64,000 nucleotides of DNA, from contig NZ_CP145606.1 of the NCBI RefSeq assembly GCF_028776105.2, positions 1,116,001 to 1,180,000 on the forward strand, in the 5' to 3' direction. Below, piece by piece: positions 29,733 to 39,476 of this stretch. The first letter of the stretch is position 1. The number at the start of each line of letters is the position of its first letter. Both the position numbers and the translations under genes were made by a program. Source of the DNA: Neisseria leonii (lineage in GTDB: Bacteria; Pseudomonadota; Gammaproteobacteria; Burkholderiales; Neisseriaceae). Below the pieces are notes generated by a model. The model had not been told where the DNA came from, made no database searches, and worked only from the letters and a program-made list of their open reading frames with translations.

Positions 29733-29778
29733 GAGGCCGTCTGAAACCGCACCGGACAAGCGGTTTTCAGACGGCCTC
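29733..29778 (-). terminator. Inverted-DUS terminator after the lytic transglycosylase
   Basis: GAGGCCGTCTGAAAC and GTTTTCAGACGGCCTC pair 18 nt beyond the stop of the gene at 29796. Confidence 0.75.
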
Positions 29779-29795
29779 GGTGCGGGACACGCTTC

Positions 29796-31622
29796 CTAAC
29801 GGCGGGCGGGCACCACACCCATACGCGCTTTGAGCGAAGTTTGCGGCTCGTTGAACAGGCTCGCGTAATAAGTGGCGTTGGTCATGACTTTTTTCACATA
29901 GTCGCGCGTTTCGTCAAACGGAATAGTTTCGGCATAAACCGCACCCTCCAGCGGCACGGCGGCCTGCCAGTTGCGCGCACGGCCGGGGCCGGCGTTATAG
30001 CCTGCCGTCGCCATCACTTCGTTGTTCTGCAAACGGCGTTTGGCATCGCCCAAATACCAGGTTCCCATGCGGATATTGCCGTTCATGGTATAGAGTTCGC
30101 TGCTGTCCATACCGATTTTGGCCGCGATTTCGCGCGCGGTGGCCGGCATCACCTGCATCAGTCCCTGCGCGCCCACGCTGGACTGCGCACCCAGCATAAA
30201 GCGGCTCTCCTGACGGATCAGACCGTATACCCACGCCGGATCCACGCCCGCCTGTCCGGCATACGGCACGGCAATGTCGCGGAAAGGCGAAATATAGCGC
30301 AGGCGGTAGTTGAGTTTGTGGTCGGTACTTTCGGCGGTATTGACCGCCATTTCGTAAAACTGCCGCTCATAGGCCAGCTGTGCAGCCGCCAGTTTTTCAT
30401 CTTCATTGAAGTGGCGAACGGCATAACGCCATTCGGCCTGCGCGGCACGGCGCATATTCCAGTTGCCGCTGCTCGCCTGAAACAGCGTCAGCGCACGGGA
30501 AACCGCACCGTCCTGCGCCATACGTTTCACAGCCTCCGGTTGTGCGTCCGCCACATTATTGCGTGTGCTGATGCGCCCGCCCAACTCTTCCGTTGCCATC
30601 ACGGCATAGAAATTGCGCCCGCTCTGTGCCGCCTGACGGTACAGAGCGTCCGCCCGAGCCGCTTCCCCCTGTGCGGCCAGACTGCGCGCCATCCAATACT
30701 GCCACGTCGGATTCTGTTGCAGTTTGGCGGGCATGGCACGGATCACGGCCGCCAGTTCGTCCCAACGTTGCAGGCGCAAAGCGGAACGGGCATACCATTC
30801 GATTTGGTCGTCGGTCAGCTGCGCGGGCATGGCGCGCCGGTAATGCGCCAGCGCGGTATCGAAATTCTGTTTTTTCGCCTGATAATAGCCCAACACGCCC
30901 CACGCATAACCCGCCTGCTCGCGGGTCAGGCTGTCTTCCAGCGCGCTCAGGCGTGCGGCCGAAGCGGCAGACGAACGGCCGGACGGACCGATAATGTCGC
31001 GCAGCAGATTTTCCTGCGCACCGCGTCCGCTGCCGCTGTCCAGCGGACTGCCCAATGCGGCGGCCAAATTGCGCGCATCGGTGATTTGGTTCTGACTGAT
31101 CAGACCCCGTACGCGCCGCCACGCCAGCTCACTGTCCAAACGCCCCTGTGCGGCACGGTTTTCAATCAGGCGGGTACAGCCTTCGGGCAGACGGCCGGTT
31201 TCATTGACCAGTTCGTCCGCCAAACCGCCGCCGGTTCCGGCCACCTCGGCATAACAGCGCACTTCCTGACTGCGCCCCGCCGCTTCAAGCTGCGCGTATT
31301 CGCGCATAAACGCCGCCCAATCGCCGCGTTTGGCCAGCGTTTTCAGCCACTCGTTGCGCACCGCCTCACCCATCGCGCTTTGGCTCTGACGGCGTAAAAA
31401 ATCGGCCGCCGCCGCATCGTTTCCGGTCTTGGCCGCCGCCAGCGCGCTTTCATAAACGGCAAAATCGGCCAGCGTCTGTGCAGCGGGTTCCGCACTGCGC
31501 GGCGCAGCCGCAGCGGTTTTCGGCAGCCCGGGTTCGGCAGCGGTCGGCGGCGTTTCGGAAGTGGAACAGGCCGCCAGCAGCAAAGCTGCGGCAGTCAGCG
31601 AGAGTCCGGCAGTTTTCATCAT
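29796..31622 (-). CDS. Soluble-type lytic murein transglycosylase lipoprotein (Slt70/LtgA-like)
   Basis: A 608-residue lipoprotein (signal MMKTAGLSLTAAALLLAACS, Cys19) that cleaves peptidoglycan to 1,6-anhydro products. A helical superhelix region (residues about 60-440) precedes a C-terminal SLT domain with the catalytic glutamate in GLIRQESRF, then GAQGLMQVMPATA and NIRMGTWYLGD, AGYNAGPGRARNW. In gonococcus the related LtgA contributes to release of cytotoxic monomers. AAGG sits 5 nt before the first ATG. Confidence 0.92.
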   Translation of the reverse strand: MMKTAGLSLTAAALLLAACSTSETPPTAAEPGLPKTAAAAPRSAEPAAQTLADFAVYESALAAAKTGNDAAAADFLRRQSQSAMGEAVRNEWLKTLAKRGDWAAFMREYAQLEAAGRSQEVRCYAEVAGTGGGLADELVNETGRLPEGCTRLIENRAAQGRLDSELAWRRVRGLISQNQITDARNLAAALGSPLDSGSGRGAQENLLRDIIGPSGRSSAASAARLSALEDSLTREQAGYAWGVLGYYQAKKQNFDTALAHYRRAMPAQLTDDQIEWYARSALRLQRWDELAAVIRAMPAKLQQNPTWQYWMARSLAAQGEAARADALYRQAAQSGRNFYAVMATEELGGRISTRNNVADAQPEAVKRMAQDGAVSRALTLFQASSGNWNMRRAAQAEWRYAVRHFNEDEKLAAAQLAYERQFYEMAVNTAESTDHKLNYRLRYISPFRDIAVPYAGQAGVDPAWVYGLIRQESRFMLGAQSSVGAQGLMQVMPATAREIAAKIGMDSSELYTMNGNIRMGTWYLGDAKRRLQNNEVMATAGYNAGPGRARNWQAAVPLEGAVYAETIPFDETRDYVKKVMTNATYYASLFNEPQTSLKARMGVVPARR

Positions 31623-31811
31623 AGATACCTTCTGGAAAAGCGGATACGGACGGCTGCATACAGCCGCTCCAAAACGCCCGATGATAACAGCTTTCCGCCC
31701 CTGCCAAGGGTAAGCGCAATGTAAAAAGCGGGCGTTTTTCCCGCTGCGGCGGCTGATGGGCGGACTGCTTTGCGTTAAAATACGCGTTTTCTGTTTTCAG
31801 ACGGCCTGACT

Positions 31812-32894
31812 ATGCGCGTTCTCGGCATCGAATCCTCCTGCGACGAAACCGGTGTCGCCCTCTACGACACCGATCTCGGCCTGACCGGCAACCAGCTCCA
31901 CACCCAAATGGCCATGCACGCCGAATACGGCGGCGTGGTTCCCGAACTGGCCAGCCGCGACCATATCCGCCGTCTGGTGCCGCTGACCGAAGCCTGTCTG
32001 GCCGAAGCCGGTATCGGCTATCGGGACATCGATGCCGTGGCCTTTACCCAAGGGCCGGGCTTGGGCGGCGCGCTCCTGGCCGGTACGGCCTATGCCAACG
32101 CACTGGCTTTTTCACTGGGCAAACCCGTGATTCCCGTACACCATCTCGAAGGCCATCTGCTCTCGCCGCTGCTGGCCGACGACCGTCCCGAGTTCCCTTT
32201 TGTCGCACTGCTGGTGTCCGGCGGCCATACGCAACTGATGGCCGTATACGGCATCGGCGACTACCGCCTTTTGGGCGAAAGCATCGACGATGCGGCGGGC
32301 GAAGCCTTCGACAAAACCGCCAAACTGCTCGGCCTGCCCTACCCCGGCGGCGCGAAACTGTCGCAGCTGGCCGAATCCGGCCGCCCCCGCGCATTCTCCT
32401 TCCCCCGCCCGATGCTGCACTCGCGCGATTTGCAGATGAGTTTTTCCGGTCTGAAAACCGCCGTGCTGACCGCCGTCGAAAAAGTGCGTGCCGAACACGG
32501 CGGCGATGTCCCCGACGATGTGCGGAACGACATCTGCCGCGCCTTTCAAGATGCTGTGGTCGATGTTTTAACCGCCAAAACACATCAGGCATTACTCGAT
32601 ACGGGACTGCGCACACTGGTGGTGGCGGGCGGCGTAGGTGCAAACCGCCAACTGCGCGCCGCTCTGAACACACTGACCGTCCGCCCCGCCGCCAAAGGCC
32701 GTCTGAAACCGCCCGCCGAAGCCGTCCGCGTCTATTTCCCGCCGCTGCACCTGTGCACGGACAACGGCGCCATGATCGCCTTCGCCGGCGCCATGCGTCT
32801 GCAACAGGCAGAAACCGCCGGCGCCTTCGCCGTCAAACCGCGCTGGCCGCTGACGGATATCGTGCAGCCGCCGCTATCCGGTTCAGACAGATAA
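31812..32894 (+). CDS. tsaD: tRNA N6-adenosine threonylcarbamoyltransferase
   Basis: Transfers threonylcarbamoyl to A37 of ANN-decoding tRNAs together with TsaB and TsaE. The 360-residue protein has the ASKHA motif [15 protein letters not shown], the iron-binding [10 protein letters not shown], and LVSGGHTQL and [14 protein letters not shown] lies in the C-terminal part (32697) and another just before the start codon. A DUS terminator follows. Confidence 0.97.
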   Translation: MRVLGIESSCDETGVALYDTDLGLTGNQLHTQMAMHAEYGGVVPELASRDHIRRLVPLTEACLAEAGIGYRDIDAVAFTQGPGLGGALLAGTAYANALAFSLGKPVIPVHHLEGHLLSPLLADDRPEFPFVALLVSGGHTQLMAVYGIGDYRLLGESIDDAAGEAFDKTAKLLGLPYPGGAKLSQLAESGRPRAFSFPRPMLHSRDLQMSFSGLKTAVLTAVEKVRAEHGGDVPDDVRNDICRAFQDAVVDVLTAKTHQALLDTGLRTLVVAGGVGANRQLRAALNTLTVRPAAKGRLKPPAEAVRVYFPPLHLCTDNGAMIAFAGAMRLQQAETAGAFAVKPRWPLTDIVQPPLSGSDR

Positions 32895-32908
32895 CATCTG
32901 CACCAAAG

Positions 32909-32946
32909 AGGCCGTCTGAAAAGTATTTTGGTTTTTCAGACGGCCT
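32909..32946 (+). terminator. Inverted-DUS terminator after tsaD
   Basis: AGGCCGTCTGAAAA and TTTTTCAGACGGCCT pair around GTATTTTGG, 15 nt past the tsaD stop. Confidence 0.8.
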
Positions 32947-33017
32947 GTGCGTTTCCATTGCCCCAAATATTTCAACCCGCAATGCCGTATCCGATAACCA
33001 CCGATAAAATATCCGCC

Positions 33018-33041
33018 GTAGGTCGGATTCTCGAATCCGAC
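33018..33041 (+). repeat. REP-like element, GGATTC class
   Basis: GTAG followed by GTCGGATTC/GAATCCGAC. A similar but worn stem, GGATTTAAAAATCC, follows at 33059-33072. Confidence 0.75.
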
Positions 33042-33163
33042 AAAAGTGCGATGATGCTGGATTTAAAAATCCAACCGGCATAATGTCCGCCCAACCGTTA
33101 AACCGATTACCAAACGGCAGCGTGCGGCGGCAGAAGCCATGACGGACAGACTGCCGACATCAA

Positions 33164-33206
33164 AAGGCCGTCTGAAAACACATGTTCTGTTTTTCTGACG
33201 GCCTTC
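33164..33206. terminator. Imperfect inverted-DUS hairpin
   Basis: AAGGCCGTCTGAAAAC faces TTTTTCTGACGGCCTT; the right arm differs from a DUS by one base (CTGACGG). Confidence 0.6.
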
Positions 33207-33250
33207 GGATCAAACCCAACCGGTTTTGATTCACAAAAATTCACACCTTT

Positions 33251-33274
33251 GTCGGATTCAAGAATCCGACCTAC
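33251..33274 (-). repeat. REP-like element, GGATTC class
   Basis: GTCGGATTCAAGAATCCGAC followed by CTAC, i.e. minus orientation. It ends 10 nt before the stop of the small gene at 33285. Confidence 0.75.
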
Positions 33275-33284
33275 CTAACTACGC

Positions 33285-33443
33285 TTACTTAGGTGGTCGA
33301 AAGCTGTCTCGATCGATCATATGTTTGATTCTATTATCGACAATATCCCTTACTTGCTGCTTGCTTTCTCCTAACGCAGAAATAACAAATATAACCATTA
33401 CTACCACAGTAGTCATGCCAACCAACCATAATATTTTTTGCAT
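33285..33443 (-). CDS. Small single-span membrane protein, 52 residues, unrecognised
   Basis: Read directly from the bases: ATG at 33443, TAA at 33285. It starts MQKILWLVGMTTVVVMVIFV, which is one transmembrane helix (about residues 4-23), and continues with a charged tail (ESKQQVRDIVDNRIKHMIDR) ending RPPK. GAAAGGA lies 6 nt before the start, well placed. Base composition is clearly more AT-rich than the neighbours, which suggests acquisition from elsewhere. A minus-strand DUS terminator from ubiD lies upstream at 33522-33567. I do not recognise the family; a small regulatory membrane peptide is one possibility. Confidence 0.6.
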   Translation of the reverse strand: MQKILWLVGMTTVVVMVIFVISALGESKQQVRDIVDNRIKHMIDRDSFRPPK

Positions 33444-33521
33444 GAATATCCTTTCAAACAAATCATAAAAATAACGTGGAGATTATTTCCACCAGAACAT
33501 TCTATATAGCGGTTGCCATCA

Positions 33522-33567
33522 AAAAGGCCGTCTGAAAACACTATTTGCGTTTTTCAGACGGCCTTTA
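33522..33567 (-). terminator. Inverted-DUS terminator after ubiD
   Basis: AAAAAGGCCGTCTGAAAAC and the facing TTTTTCAGACGGCC with TTTAT form a strong hairpin 26 nt past the ubiD stop. Confidence 0.8.
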
Positions 33568-33593
33568 TATTTGAAAGATTTTTACGGCGGCGG

Positions 33594-35072
33594 TTACAGC
33601 CCCAAATCTTTCCACATTGCATCGACTTTTGCCGCAACGGCGGCATCTCGCACGATCACGCGGCCCCATTCGCGGTCGGTTTCGCCCGGCCATTTATTGG
33701 TGGCGTCCAAACCCATTTTGCCGCCGAGGCCGCTCACGGGGCTGGCAAAATCGAGATAGTCGATGGGCGTGTTTTCCATCAGCACGGTATCGCGCACGGG
33801 ATCCATGCGTGTGGTAACCGCCCAAATCACTTCTTTCCAGTCGCGGCAGTCCACATCGTCGTCCACCACAATGATGAATTTGGTGTACATAAACTGGCGC
33901 AGGAAACTCCAACAGCCCATCATCACGCGCTTGGCATGACCTGCATACTGTTTTTTAATCGACACCACCGCCATGCGGTAGGAACAGCCTTCGGGCGGCA
34001 GGTAGAAATCGACGATTTCGGGAAACTGTTTTTGCAGCAGCGGCACAAAAACTTCATTCAGGGCCACGCCCAAAACGGCCGGTTCGTCGGGCGGTTTGCC
34101 GGTGTAGGTGGAATGGTAGACCGGGTTTTTGCGCATGGTGATGCGCTCGACGGTGAAGACGGGGAAATCATCCTGCTCGTTGTAATAACCGGTGTGGTCG
34201 CCGTACGGCCCTTCCAACGCGGTTTCGTCGGGGTGGATCACGCCTTCCAGTACGATTTCTGCACGCGCGGGCACCTGCAAATCGCTGCCGATACATTTTA
34301 CCAACTCTGTACGCGAACCGCGCAGCAGTCCCGCAAACTGATATTCGCTCAATGTGTCGGGTACGGGCGTCACCGCGCCGAGAATGGTGGCGGGGTCGCA
34401 GCCGAGCACCACGGCCACGGGATACGGCACGCCCGGGCGGGCTTTTTTGTGTGCCTGAAAATCCAGCGCGCCGCCGCGGTGTGCCAGCCAGCGCATAATC
34501 AGTTTGTTTCTGCCGATGACCTGCTGGCGGTAGATGCCCAGATTCTGGCGTTTTTTGTGCGGCCCGCGTGTAACGGTCAATCCCCACGTGATAAGCGGTG
34601 CCACGTCTTCCGGCCAACAATGCTGAACCGGCAGGCGGCTTAAATCGACTTCATTGCCTTCGATAACGATTTCCTGACACGGCGCGTTTTTTACCACATT
34701 CGGCGCCATGCTCCAAATGTCTTTCAGCAGCGGCAGTTTGGCAAACGCATCTTTAATACCCTTTGGCGGCTCGGGTTCTTTCAGATAAGCCAGCGTGCGG
34801 CCGATTTCGCGCAGCTTGGCCACGCTGTCCGCCCCCATGCCCATCGCCACACGCTCGGGCGTGCCGAACAGATTCGCCAGCACGGGATAATCATAAGTGC
34901 GGCCGTCTGAACCGACGGGGTTTTCAAACAGCAGCGCAGGCCCTTCGGCACGCAGCACGCGGTCGGCGATTTCGGTCATTTCCAAATGCGGCGACACGGG
35001 CGCGGTAATACGTTTGAGTTTGCCCTGCTGTTCGAGCATGGCCATAAATTCGCGTAAATCTCGGTATTTCAT
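33594..35072 (-). CDS. ubiD: 4-hydroxy-3-polyprenylbenzoate decarboxylase
   Basis: Decarboxylates the polyprenylated benzoate intermediate of ubiquinone synthesis using prenylated FMN made by UbiX. The 492-residue protein begins [20 protein letters not shown] and contains the UbiD signatures [29 protein letters not shown] and [17 protein letters not shown]. Start 35072 was chosen for family agreement; the frame is open to 35252. DUS hairpins isolate it on both sides. Confidence 0.95.
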   Translation of the reverse strand: MKYRDLREFMAMLEQQGKLKRITAPVSPHLEMTEIADRVLRAEGPALLFENPVGSDGRTYDYPVLANLFGTPERVAMGMGADSVAKLREIGRTLAYLKEPEPPKGIKDAFAKLPLLKDIWSMAPNVVKNAPCQEIVIEGNEVDLSRLPVQHCWPEDVAPLITWGLTVTRGPHKKRQNLGIYRQQVIGRNKLIMRWLAHRGGALDFQAHKKARPGVPYPVAVVLGCDPATILGAVTPVPDTLSEYQFAGLLRGSRTELVKCIGSDLQVPARAEIVLEGVIHPDETALEGPYGDHTGYYNEQDDFPVFTVERITMRKNPVYHSTYTGKPPDEPAVLGVALNEVFVPLLQKQFPEIVDFYLPPEGCSYRMAVVSIKKQYAGHAKRVMMGCWSFLRQFMYTKFIIVVDDDVDCRDWKEVIWAVTTRMDPVRDTVLMENTPIDYLDFASPVSGLGGKMGLDATNKWPGETDREWGRVIVRDAAVAAKVDAMWKDLGL

Positions 35073-35260
35073 GATGTGGCTTTCAGACGGCCTGCCTGTG
35101 GCCGTCGGTTCGGGCAGGCGGCGGTTTGACCATAAATATACGCACAGGCTTGGCCGGGATAGCTGTCCGCATGGAAACTGTCTCAGGCAAGCAACCTGCC
35201 GCTGCCCATACAGCGGTAACCGCATCATTCGCAAATGCCGCCCGACGGACAAAATGAAAA

Positions 35261-35302
35261 CAGGCCGTCTGAAAAAACGGCAACCCGTTTTTCAGACGGC
35301 CT
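35261..35302 (-). terminator. Inverted-DUS terminator after the dpp operon
   Basis: CAGGCCGTCTGAAAAAACGG faces CCGTTTTTCAGACGGCCT, 11 nt beyond the dppF stop. Confidence 0.8.
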
Positions 35303-35312
35303 AGATTATCGC

Positions 35313-36287
35313 TTATGCGGCGATTTCTTCCAAGCGCAGACAGGCAACTTTCCGCCCGTGCCATTCGCGCAGCTGCGGCTCTTCGGCGGCACAGCGCGCC
35401 ACGGCGTGCGGGCAGCGGCGGTGCAGCGCGCAGCCGGTGGGCGGGTTGAGCGGGCTGGGCAGTTCGCCGGAAAGTTTGAGCTGGATATTCTGCCCTTTCA
35501 GACTGGGTGCGGCAGACAGCAGGGCTTGGGTGTAGGGGTGCAGCGGCCGCTCGAATACGGCACGGCTCTCGCCGTGTTCCACCGCTTTGCCCAGATACAT
35601 CACCATAATGTCGTCGGCCACATGTTCGACCACGGACAGGTTGTGCGAGATAAACACATAAGCCGTATGGTATTGCGCCTGCAAATCCATAAACAGGTTC
35701 AGCACCTGCGCCTGAATGGAAACGTCCAGCGCGGAAGTCGGCTCGTCGGCCACCACGATTTTCGGGTTCAGCATCATGGCACGCGCCAGGGCAATCCGCT
35801 GGCGTTGGCCGCCGGAAAACATATGCGGGTAGCGCGAAGAATGTTCGGGACGCAGGCCGACGGTTTTCATCATTTCCACCGCGCGCGCGTAGCGTTCTTT
35901 TTTGCTGAGTTTGGTGTGTATCGCCAGCGGCTCCATCAACTGAAACGCAATGGTTTGGCGCGGATTGAGGCTGGCGTAGGGATTTTGGAACACCATTTGG
36001 ATTTCGGTGCGCATTTTTTTCAGTCCGCGCGCCGACAGCTTGGCGGTTTCCACGCCGTTGACCGCCAGCGAACCGCTGCTGGGGGCTTCAATCAGCGTCA
36101 GCTGGCGCGCCAGCGTGGATTTGCCCGAACCCGATTCGCCCACCACGGCCAGCGTTTTGCCCGCGCGCAATTCGAACGAAATGCCGTTGAGTGCCTTCAC
36201 CACCTGCCTGGGTTTGCCCAAACCGCCGCCCACCGGATAGTGGCGGGCGAGTTCACGCGCCTGTAAAACGATTTCCGGGCCACTCAT
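35313..36287 (-). CDS. dppF: Dipeptide ABC transporter ATP-binding protein DppF-like
   Basis: A 324-residue ABC ATPase with Walker [10 protein letters not shown], signature FSGGQRQR, Walker [14 protein letters not shown] and the C-terminal oligopeptide-transporter cysteine region ([15 protein letters not shown]), which may hold an iron-sulfur cluster in this family. ATG at 36287 overlaps the dppD stop (ATGA) and has GGAGGGG upstream, so it is preferred over 36302. Last gene of dppBCDF. Confidence 0.93.
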   Translation of the reverse strand: MSGPEIVLQARELARHYPVGGGLGKPRQVVKALNGISFELRAGKTLAVVGESGSGKSTLARQLTLIEAPSSGSLAVNGVETAKLSARGLKKMRTEIQMVFQNPYASLNPRQTIAFQLMEPLAIHTKLSKKERYARAVEMMKTVGLRPEHSSRYPHMFSGGQRQRIALARAMMLNPKIVVADEPTSALDVSIQAQVLNLFMDLQAQYHTAYVFISHNLSVVEHVADDIMVMYLGKAVEHGESRAVFERPLHPYTQALLSAAPSLKGQNIQLKLSGELPSPLNPPTGCALHRRCPHAVARCAAEEPQLREWHGRKVACLRLEEIAA

Positions 36288-37273
36288 TTCACGCCCCTCC
36301 ATTGGGTTAAATTATCCGCAACACAGCGCACGCGGCCGTAAGGGGCGGCCAGCATGGGCGGCGGCAGCGCGCAGGCTTCGCGCACATACGGGCAGCGCGG
36401 CGACAGCAGGCAGCCGGCGGGTCGGTCGTATTGGCTGGGCACGACGCCGGGCAGCGATTTCAGACGGCCTTCGCCGGCGGAAAATTCGGGAATCGCTTCC
36501 AACAGGGCCTCGGTGTACGGGTGGGCGGGAGACTCGAACACCTGCGGTACTCTGCTCTCTTCCACCACCTGCCCCGCATACATTACCACCACGTTTTCGG
36601 CATGCTGCGCCACCAGCCCCAAATCGTGGGTAATCAGAATCATCGCCATGCCGCGCTCCTGTTGCAGGCGGTGCAGCAGGTCCATAATCTGCGCCTGAAC
36701 GGTAACATCCAGCGCGGTGGTCGGCTCGTCGGCAATCAGCAGTTTCGGCTCGCAGGCCAGCGCCATCGCAATCATCACACGCTGGCTCATGCCGCCCGAC
36801 AATTGGTGCGGATAGGCTTTCAGACGGCCTGCCGCATCGGGAATTTCCACCAGTTCCAGCAGCTCCACCACGCGGTCGCGCGCGGCGCGGCCTTTGAGCC
36901 CCAAATGGACTTTGAGCACTTCGGCAATCTGCATTTCGACAGTAAAACTGGGGTTCAGGCTGGTCATCGCGTCCTGAAAAATCATCGAAATGTCTTTGCC
37001 GATGATGCGGCGTTTTTCGCGCGCGCTCATAGCCAGCATATCGCGGCCGTTAAAATGCAGTTTGTCGGCCCGAACCGCTGCCGTATCCGGCAGCAGCCCC
37101 ATCAGCGCCATCATCGACACCGATTTGCCCGAACCCGATTCGCCCACCACGGCCAGCACGCCGCCTTCGGCCACATTCAAACTGACAGCGTCCACCGCAC
37201 GGAATGCACGCGCACCCCGCCCGAACGTTACTTGCAGATTTTCGATGTTCAATAAAGGTTGCTTCGCTTCCAT
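36284..37273 (-). CDS. dppD: Dipeptide ABC transporter ATP-binding protein DppD-like
   Basis: A 329-residue ABC ATPase: [51 protein letters not shown], with C-terminal [15 protein letters not shown]. Its start codon overlaps the dppC stop in TAATG. Pairs with DppF to power import through DppB and DppC. Confidence 0.94.
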   Translation of the reverse strand: MEAKQPLLNIENLQVTFGRGARAFRAVDAVSLNVAEGGVLAVVGESGSGKSVSMMALMGLLPDTAAVRADKLHFNGRDMLAMSAREKRRIIGKDISMIFQDAMTSLNPSFTVEMQIAEVLKVHLGLKGRAARDRVVELLELVEIPDAAGRLKAYPHQLSGGMSQRVMIAMALACEPKLLIADEPTTALDVTVQAQIMDLLHRLQQERGMAMILITHDLGLVAQHAENVVVMYAGQVVEESRVPQVFESPAHPYTEALLEAIPEFSAGEGRLKSLPGVVPSQYDRPAGCLLSPRCPYVREACALPPPMLAAPYGRVRCVADNLTQWRGVK

Positions 37274-38181
37274 TACGACACCTGTTTCAGTTTCGGGTCG
37301 AGCGCGTCGCGCAGGCCGTCGCCCGTCAAATTAATCGACAGTGCGGCGATGAAAATCGCCAAACCGGGGAAAACCGCCATCCACACATTGCTTTGGATAT
37401 ATTGGCGCGCATTGCCCAGCATCGCGCCCCATTCGGCCGACGGCGGCTGTACACCCAAGCCCAGAAAGCCGATCGCGCCCGCTTCCAGAATGGCGGAAGA
37501 AAAAATCATGGTGGCCTGAACAATCAGCGGCCCCATGCAGTTGGGCAGCACGGTAATCAGCATCAGGCGCGGCAGCCCCGCCCCCATCACGCGTGCGGCG
37601 GTAACATAGTCTTTTTGCAGTTCCACCAGTGCGGTGGCGCGGGTGATGCGGATAAACGGCGGCATACACACCAGTGCAATCGCCAAAACCGTGTTGGTCA
37701 TCGACGGGCCGAGAATGGCGGCAATGATAATCGCCAGCAGCAGGCCGGGGTAGGACATCAGAATATCGTTGAGCAGCATAATCAGTTTGCCCGCCGATTT
37801 CGGCCAGAAGGCGGCAGCCAAACCGAGGCAAACCCCCGCCAGCATGGCAATCAGCGTGGCGGCCAGACCGATCAACAGCGAATAGCGGCTGCCGTAGAGA
37901 ATGCGCGACAGGGTATCGCGGCCGGCATCGTCAGTGCCGAAAATAAATTCCGCCGTACCGCCGAAAAGCACGGGCGGCAGCTGTTCTTTGCCGGCATGGA
38001 GGATATTGGGATCATACGGCGCGATCCACGGTGCCAGCACGGAAGCCAACACCAACAGCAGCAGCACCAGCAGGCCGGCGGCCGCGCCTTTGTTTTTCAG
38101 GAAAGCCGCCGCAAACTGCTGCCATTCGCCCGGCGGTTTGAGCGCCGTGGCGGCAGAGGGCGCGGGAACGCTTGAAGTCAT
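37273..38181 (-). CDS. dppC: Dipeptide ABC transporter permease DppC-like
   Basis: A 302-residue inner-membrane protein with an N-terminal hydrophobic helix ([20 protein letters not shown]), a periplasmic stretch with [17 protein letters not shown], further helices and the EAA-loop segment [28 protein letters not shown] lies upstream of the ATG. It is separated from dppB by about 150 nt containing two outward-facing DUS copies. Confidence 0.94.
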   Translation of the reverse strand: MTSSVPAPSAATALKPPGEWQQFAAAFLKNKGAAAGLLVLLLLVLASVLAPWIAPYDPNILHAGKEQLPPVLFGGTAEFIFGTDDAGRDTLSRILYGSRYSLLIGLAATLIAMLAGVCLGLAAAFWPKSAGKLIMLLNDILMSYPGLLLAIIIAAILGPSMTNTVLAIALVCMPPFIRITRATALVELQKDYVTAARVMGAGLPRLMLITVLPNCMGPLIVQATMIFSSAILEAGAIGFLGLGVQPPSAEWGAMLGNARQYIQSNVWMAVFPGLAIFIAALSINLTGDGLRDALDPKLKQVS

Positions 38182-38331
38182 AATGTGTTCCTTTTTTGTT
38201 TTTGGTACCGTATCGGCGGCAGCGGGTCAAATACCGCTGCGAACCGGAAACCGGCTTTTATTTTTCCGTATTGCCCGTTTCAGACGGCCTGCCGCTTCCA
38301 AGCACAACAGAGGCCGTCTGAAAACCGGCAT

Positions 38332-39345
38332 TTAAGCATGACGGATACGCGGATTAATCAGGCCGTAGGTAATATCCACCAGCAGGCTGATGAGCATCAG
38401 CATGGTGGCCACCAGCAGAATACCGTTCTGGACAATGGGATAGTCGCGGCTGAAAAAGCCGTCGAGCAGCCAAGTGCCGACTCCCGGACGGCTGAAAATG
38501 GTTTCGGTCAGAATCGCGCCGGCCATCAGGGTTGCCATTTGCAGGCCGACCACGGTAATCACCGTAATCATCGTATTGCGCAGAACGTGTACGAGAATAA
38601 TGCGCGCAGGCGAGAGGCCTTTGGCTTTGGCGGTGCGGACATAATCTTCGCCCAGCACTTCGAGCATGGCCGAACGTGTCATACGCGCAATCATGGCCAA
38701 CGGAATGGTGGACAAAGCCACCGCAGGCAGTATCAAATGTTTGACCACATTCCACAGTGCGCCCGCATCGCCCGACACGGCCGCACCCAACAGCCAGGAA
38801 CCGTACAGCGGCTGCACATCGATATAGCGGATCACATTAATCACGCCGGATACGGGCAGCCAGCCCAGATAGTGCGCGAAAATACCGGTCAGAATCGGCC
38901 CCAGCAGGTAAATCGGCATCGAATAGCCCGCCAGTGCGCCGCTCATCAGCACATAATCCAGCCAGCTGCCGCGCTTTAAGGCGGCGATGATGCCCAAGGA
39001 TACGCCCGCCAAGGAAGCAATCACAATGGCGCACAACGCCAATTCCAAAGTGGGAACGAAATATTGGAAGAAGTCCTGTAAAACAGGCGTACGGGTGCGG
39101 AACGTCTCGCCGAAATCGCCGCCGAGGATTTTCAGCAGATAATCCCAATACTGCACGATAATCGGTTTGTCCAAGCCCAAACGCTGCATCATGGCTTCGC
39201 GGACGGCCAGATCGACTTTGTGCTCGCCCATCATCACCAGTACCGGATCGCCCGGCACCAGACGGATCAGCGTGAACGTGGTAATCGTCAGGCCGATATA
39301 AATCGGCACCATCAGCAGCATACGGCGCAAAATATACGGAAGCAT
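38332..39345 (-). CDS. dppB: Dipeptide ABC transporter permease DppB-like
   Basis: A 337-residue permease: MLPYILRRMLLMVPIYIGLT at the N-terminus and LVPGDPV, as in the DppB/OppB family; the EAA loop is VRTAKAKGLSPARIILVHVL. Six hydrophobic helices can be traced. It is 131 nt downstream of dppA with two hairpins between, which may reduce but need not stop read-through. Confidence 0.94.
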   Translation of the reverse strand: MLPYILRRMLLMVPIYIGLTITTFTLIRLVPGDPVLVMMGEHKVDLAVREAMMQRLGLDKPIIVQYWDYLLKILGGDFGETFRTRTPVLQDFFQYFVPTLELALCAIVIASLAGVSLGIIAALKRGSWLDYVLMSGALAGYSMPIYLLGPILTGIFAHYLGWLPVSGVINVIRYIDVQPLYGSWLLGAAVSGDAGALWNVVKHLILPAVALSTIPLAMIARMTRSAMLEVLGEDYVRTAKAKGLSPARIILVHVLRNTMITVITVVGLQMATLMAGAILTETIFSRPGVGTWLLDGFFSRDYPIVQNGILLVATMLMLISLLVDITYGLINPRIRHA

Positions 39346-39392
39346 AAGCCTTACTCTGGTTGCGGTTTGCAGAATTATTGTTGTTATCGGGT

Positions 39393-39426
39393 GTTTTCAG
39401 ACGGCCTTGCCATGCCGTCTGAAAAC
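39393..39426 (-). terminator. Hairpin of one AG-DUS and one AT-DUS between dppA and dppB
   Basis: GTTTTCAGACGGCCTTGCC is followed directly by ATGCCGTCTGAAAAC. The left arm is the complement of the AG dialect used throughout; the right arm is the meningococcal ATGCCGTCTGAA form. They pair into a near-perfect stem. Confidence 0.7.
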
Positions 39427-39431
39427 GCGAA

Positions 39432-39465
39432 AACACCGGTTTGCCCGCAAAGGCAAATCGGTGTT
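39432..39465 (-). terminator. Hairpin just after dppA
   Basis: AACACCGGTTTGCC pairs with GGCAAATCGGTGTT around CGCAAA, 11 nt past the dppA stop. Together with the DUS hairpin it probably makes dppA mRNA more abundant than dppBCDF. Confidence 0.65.
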
Positions 39466-39476
39466 CGGACGGCGTA

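Noticed and set aside
28341..29744. Plus-strand frame of 467 codons
   Set aside because: Antisense of apbE and nqrM and it begins inside a REP pair.
33226..33468. Plus-strand frame of 80 codons over the AT-rich island
   Set aside because: It starts within a REP element and lacks a ribosome binding site; the minus-strand frame at 33285-33443 has one and a clear transmembrane helix.
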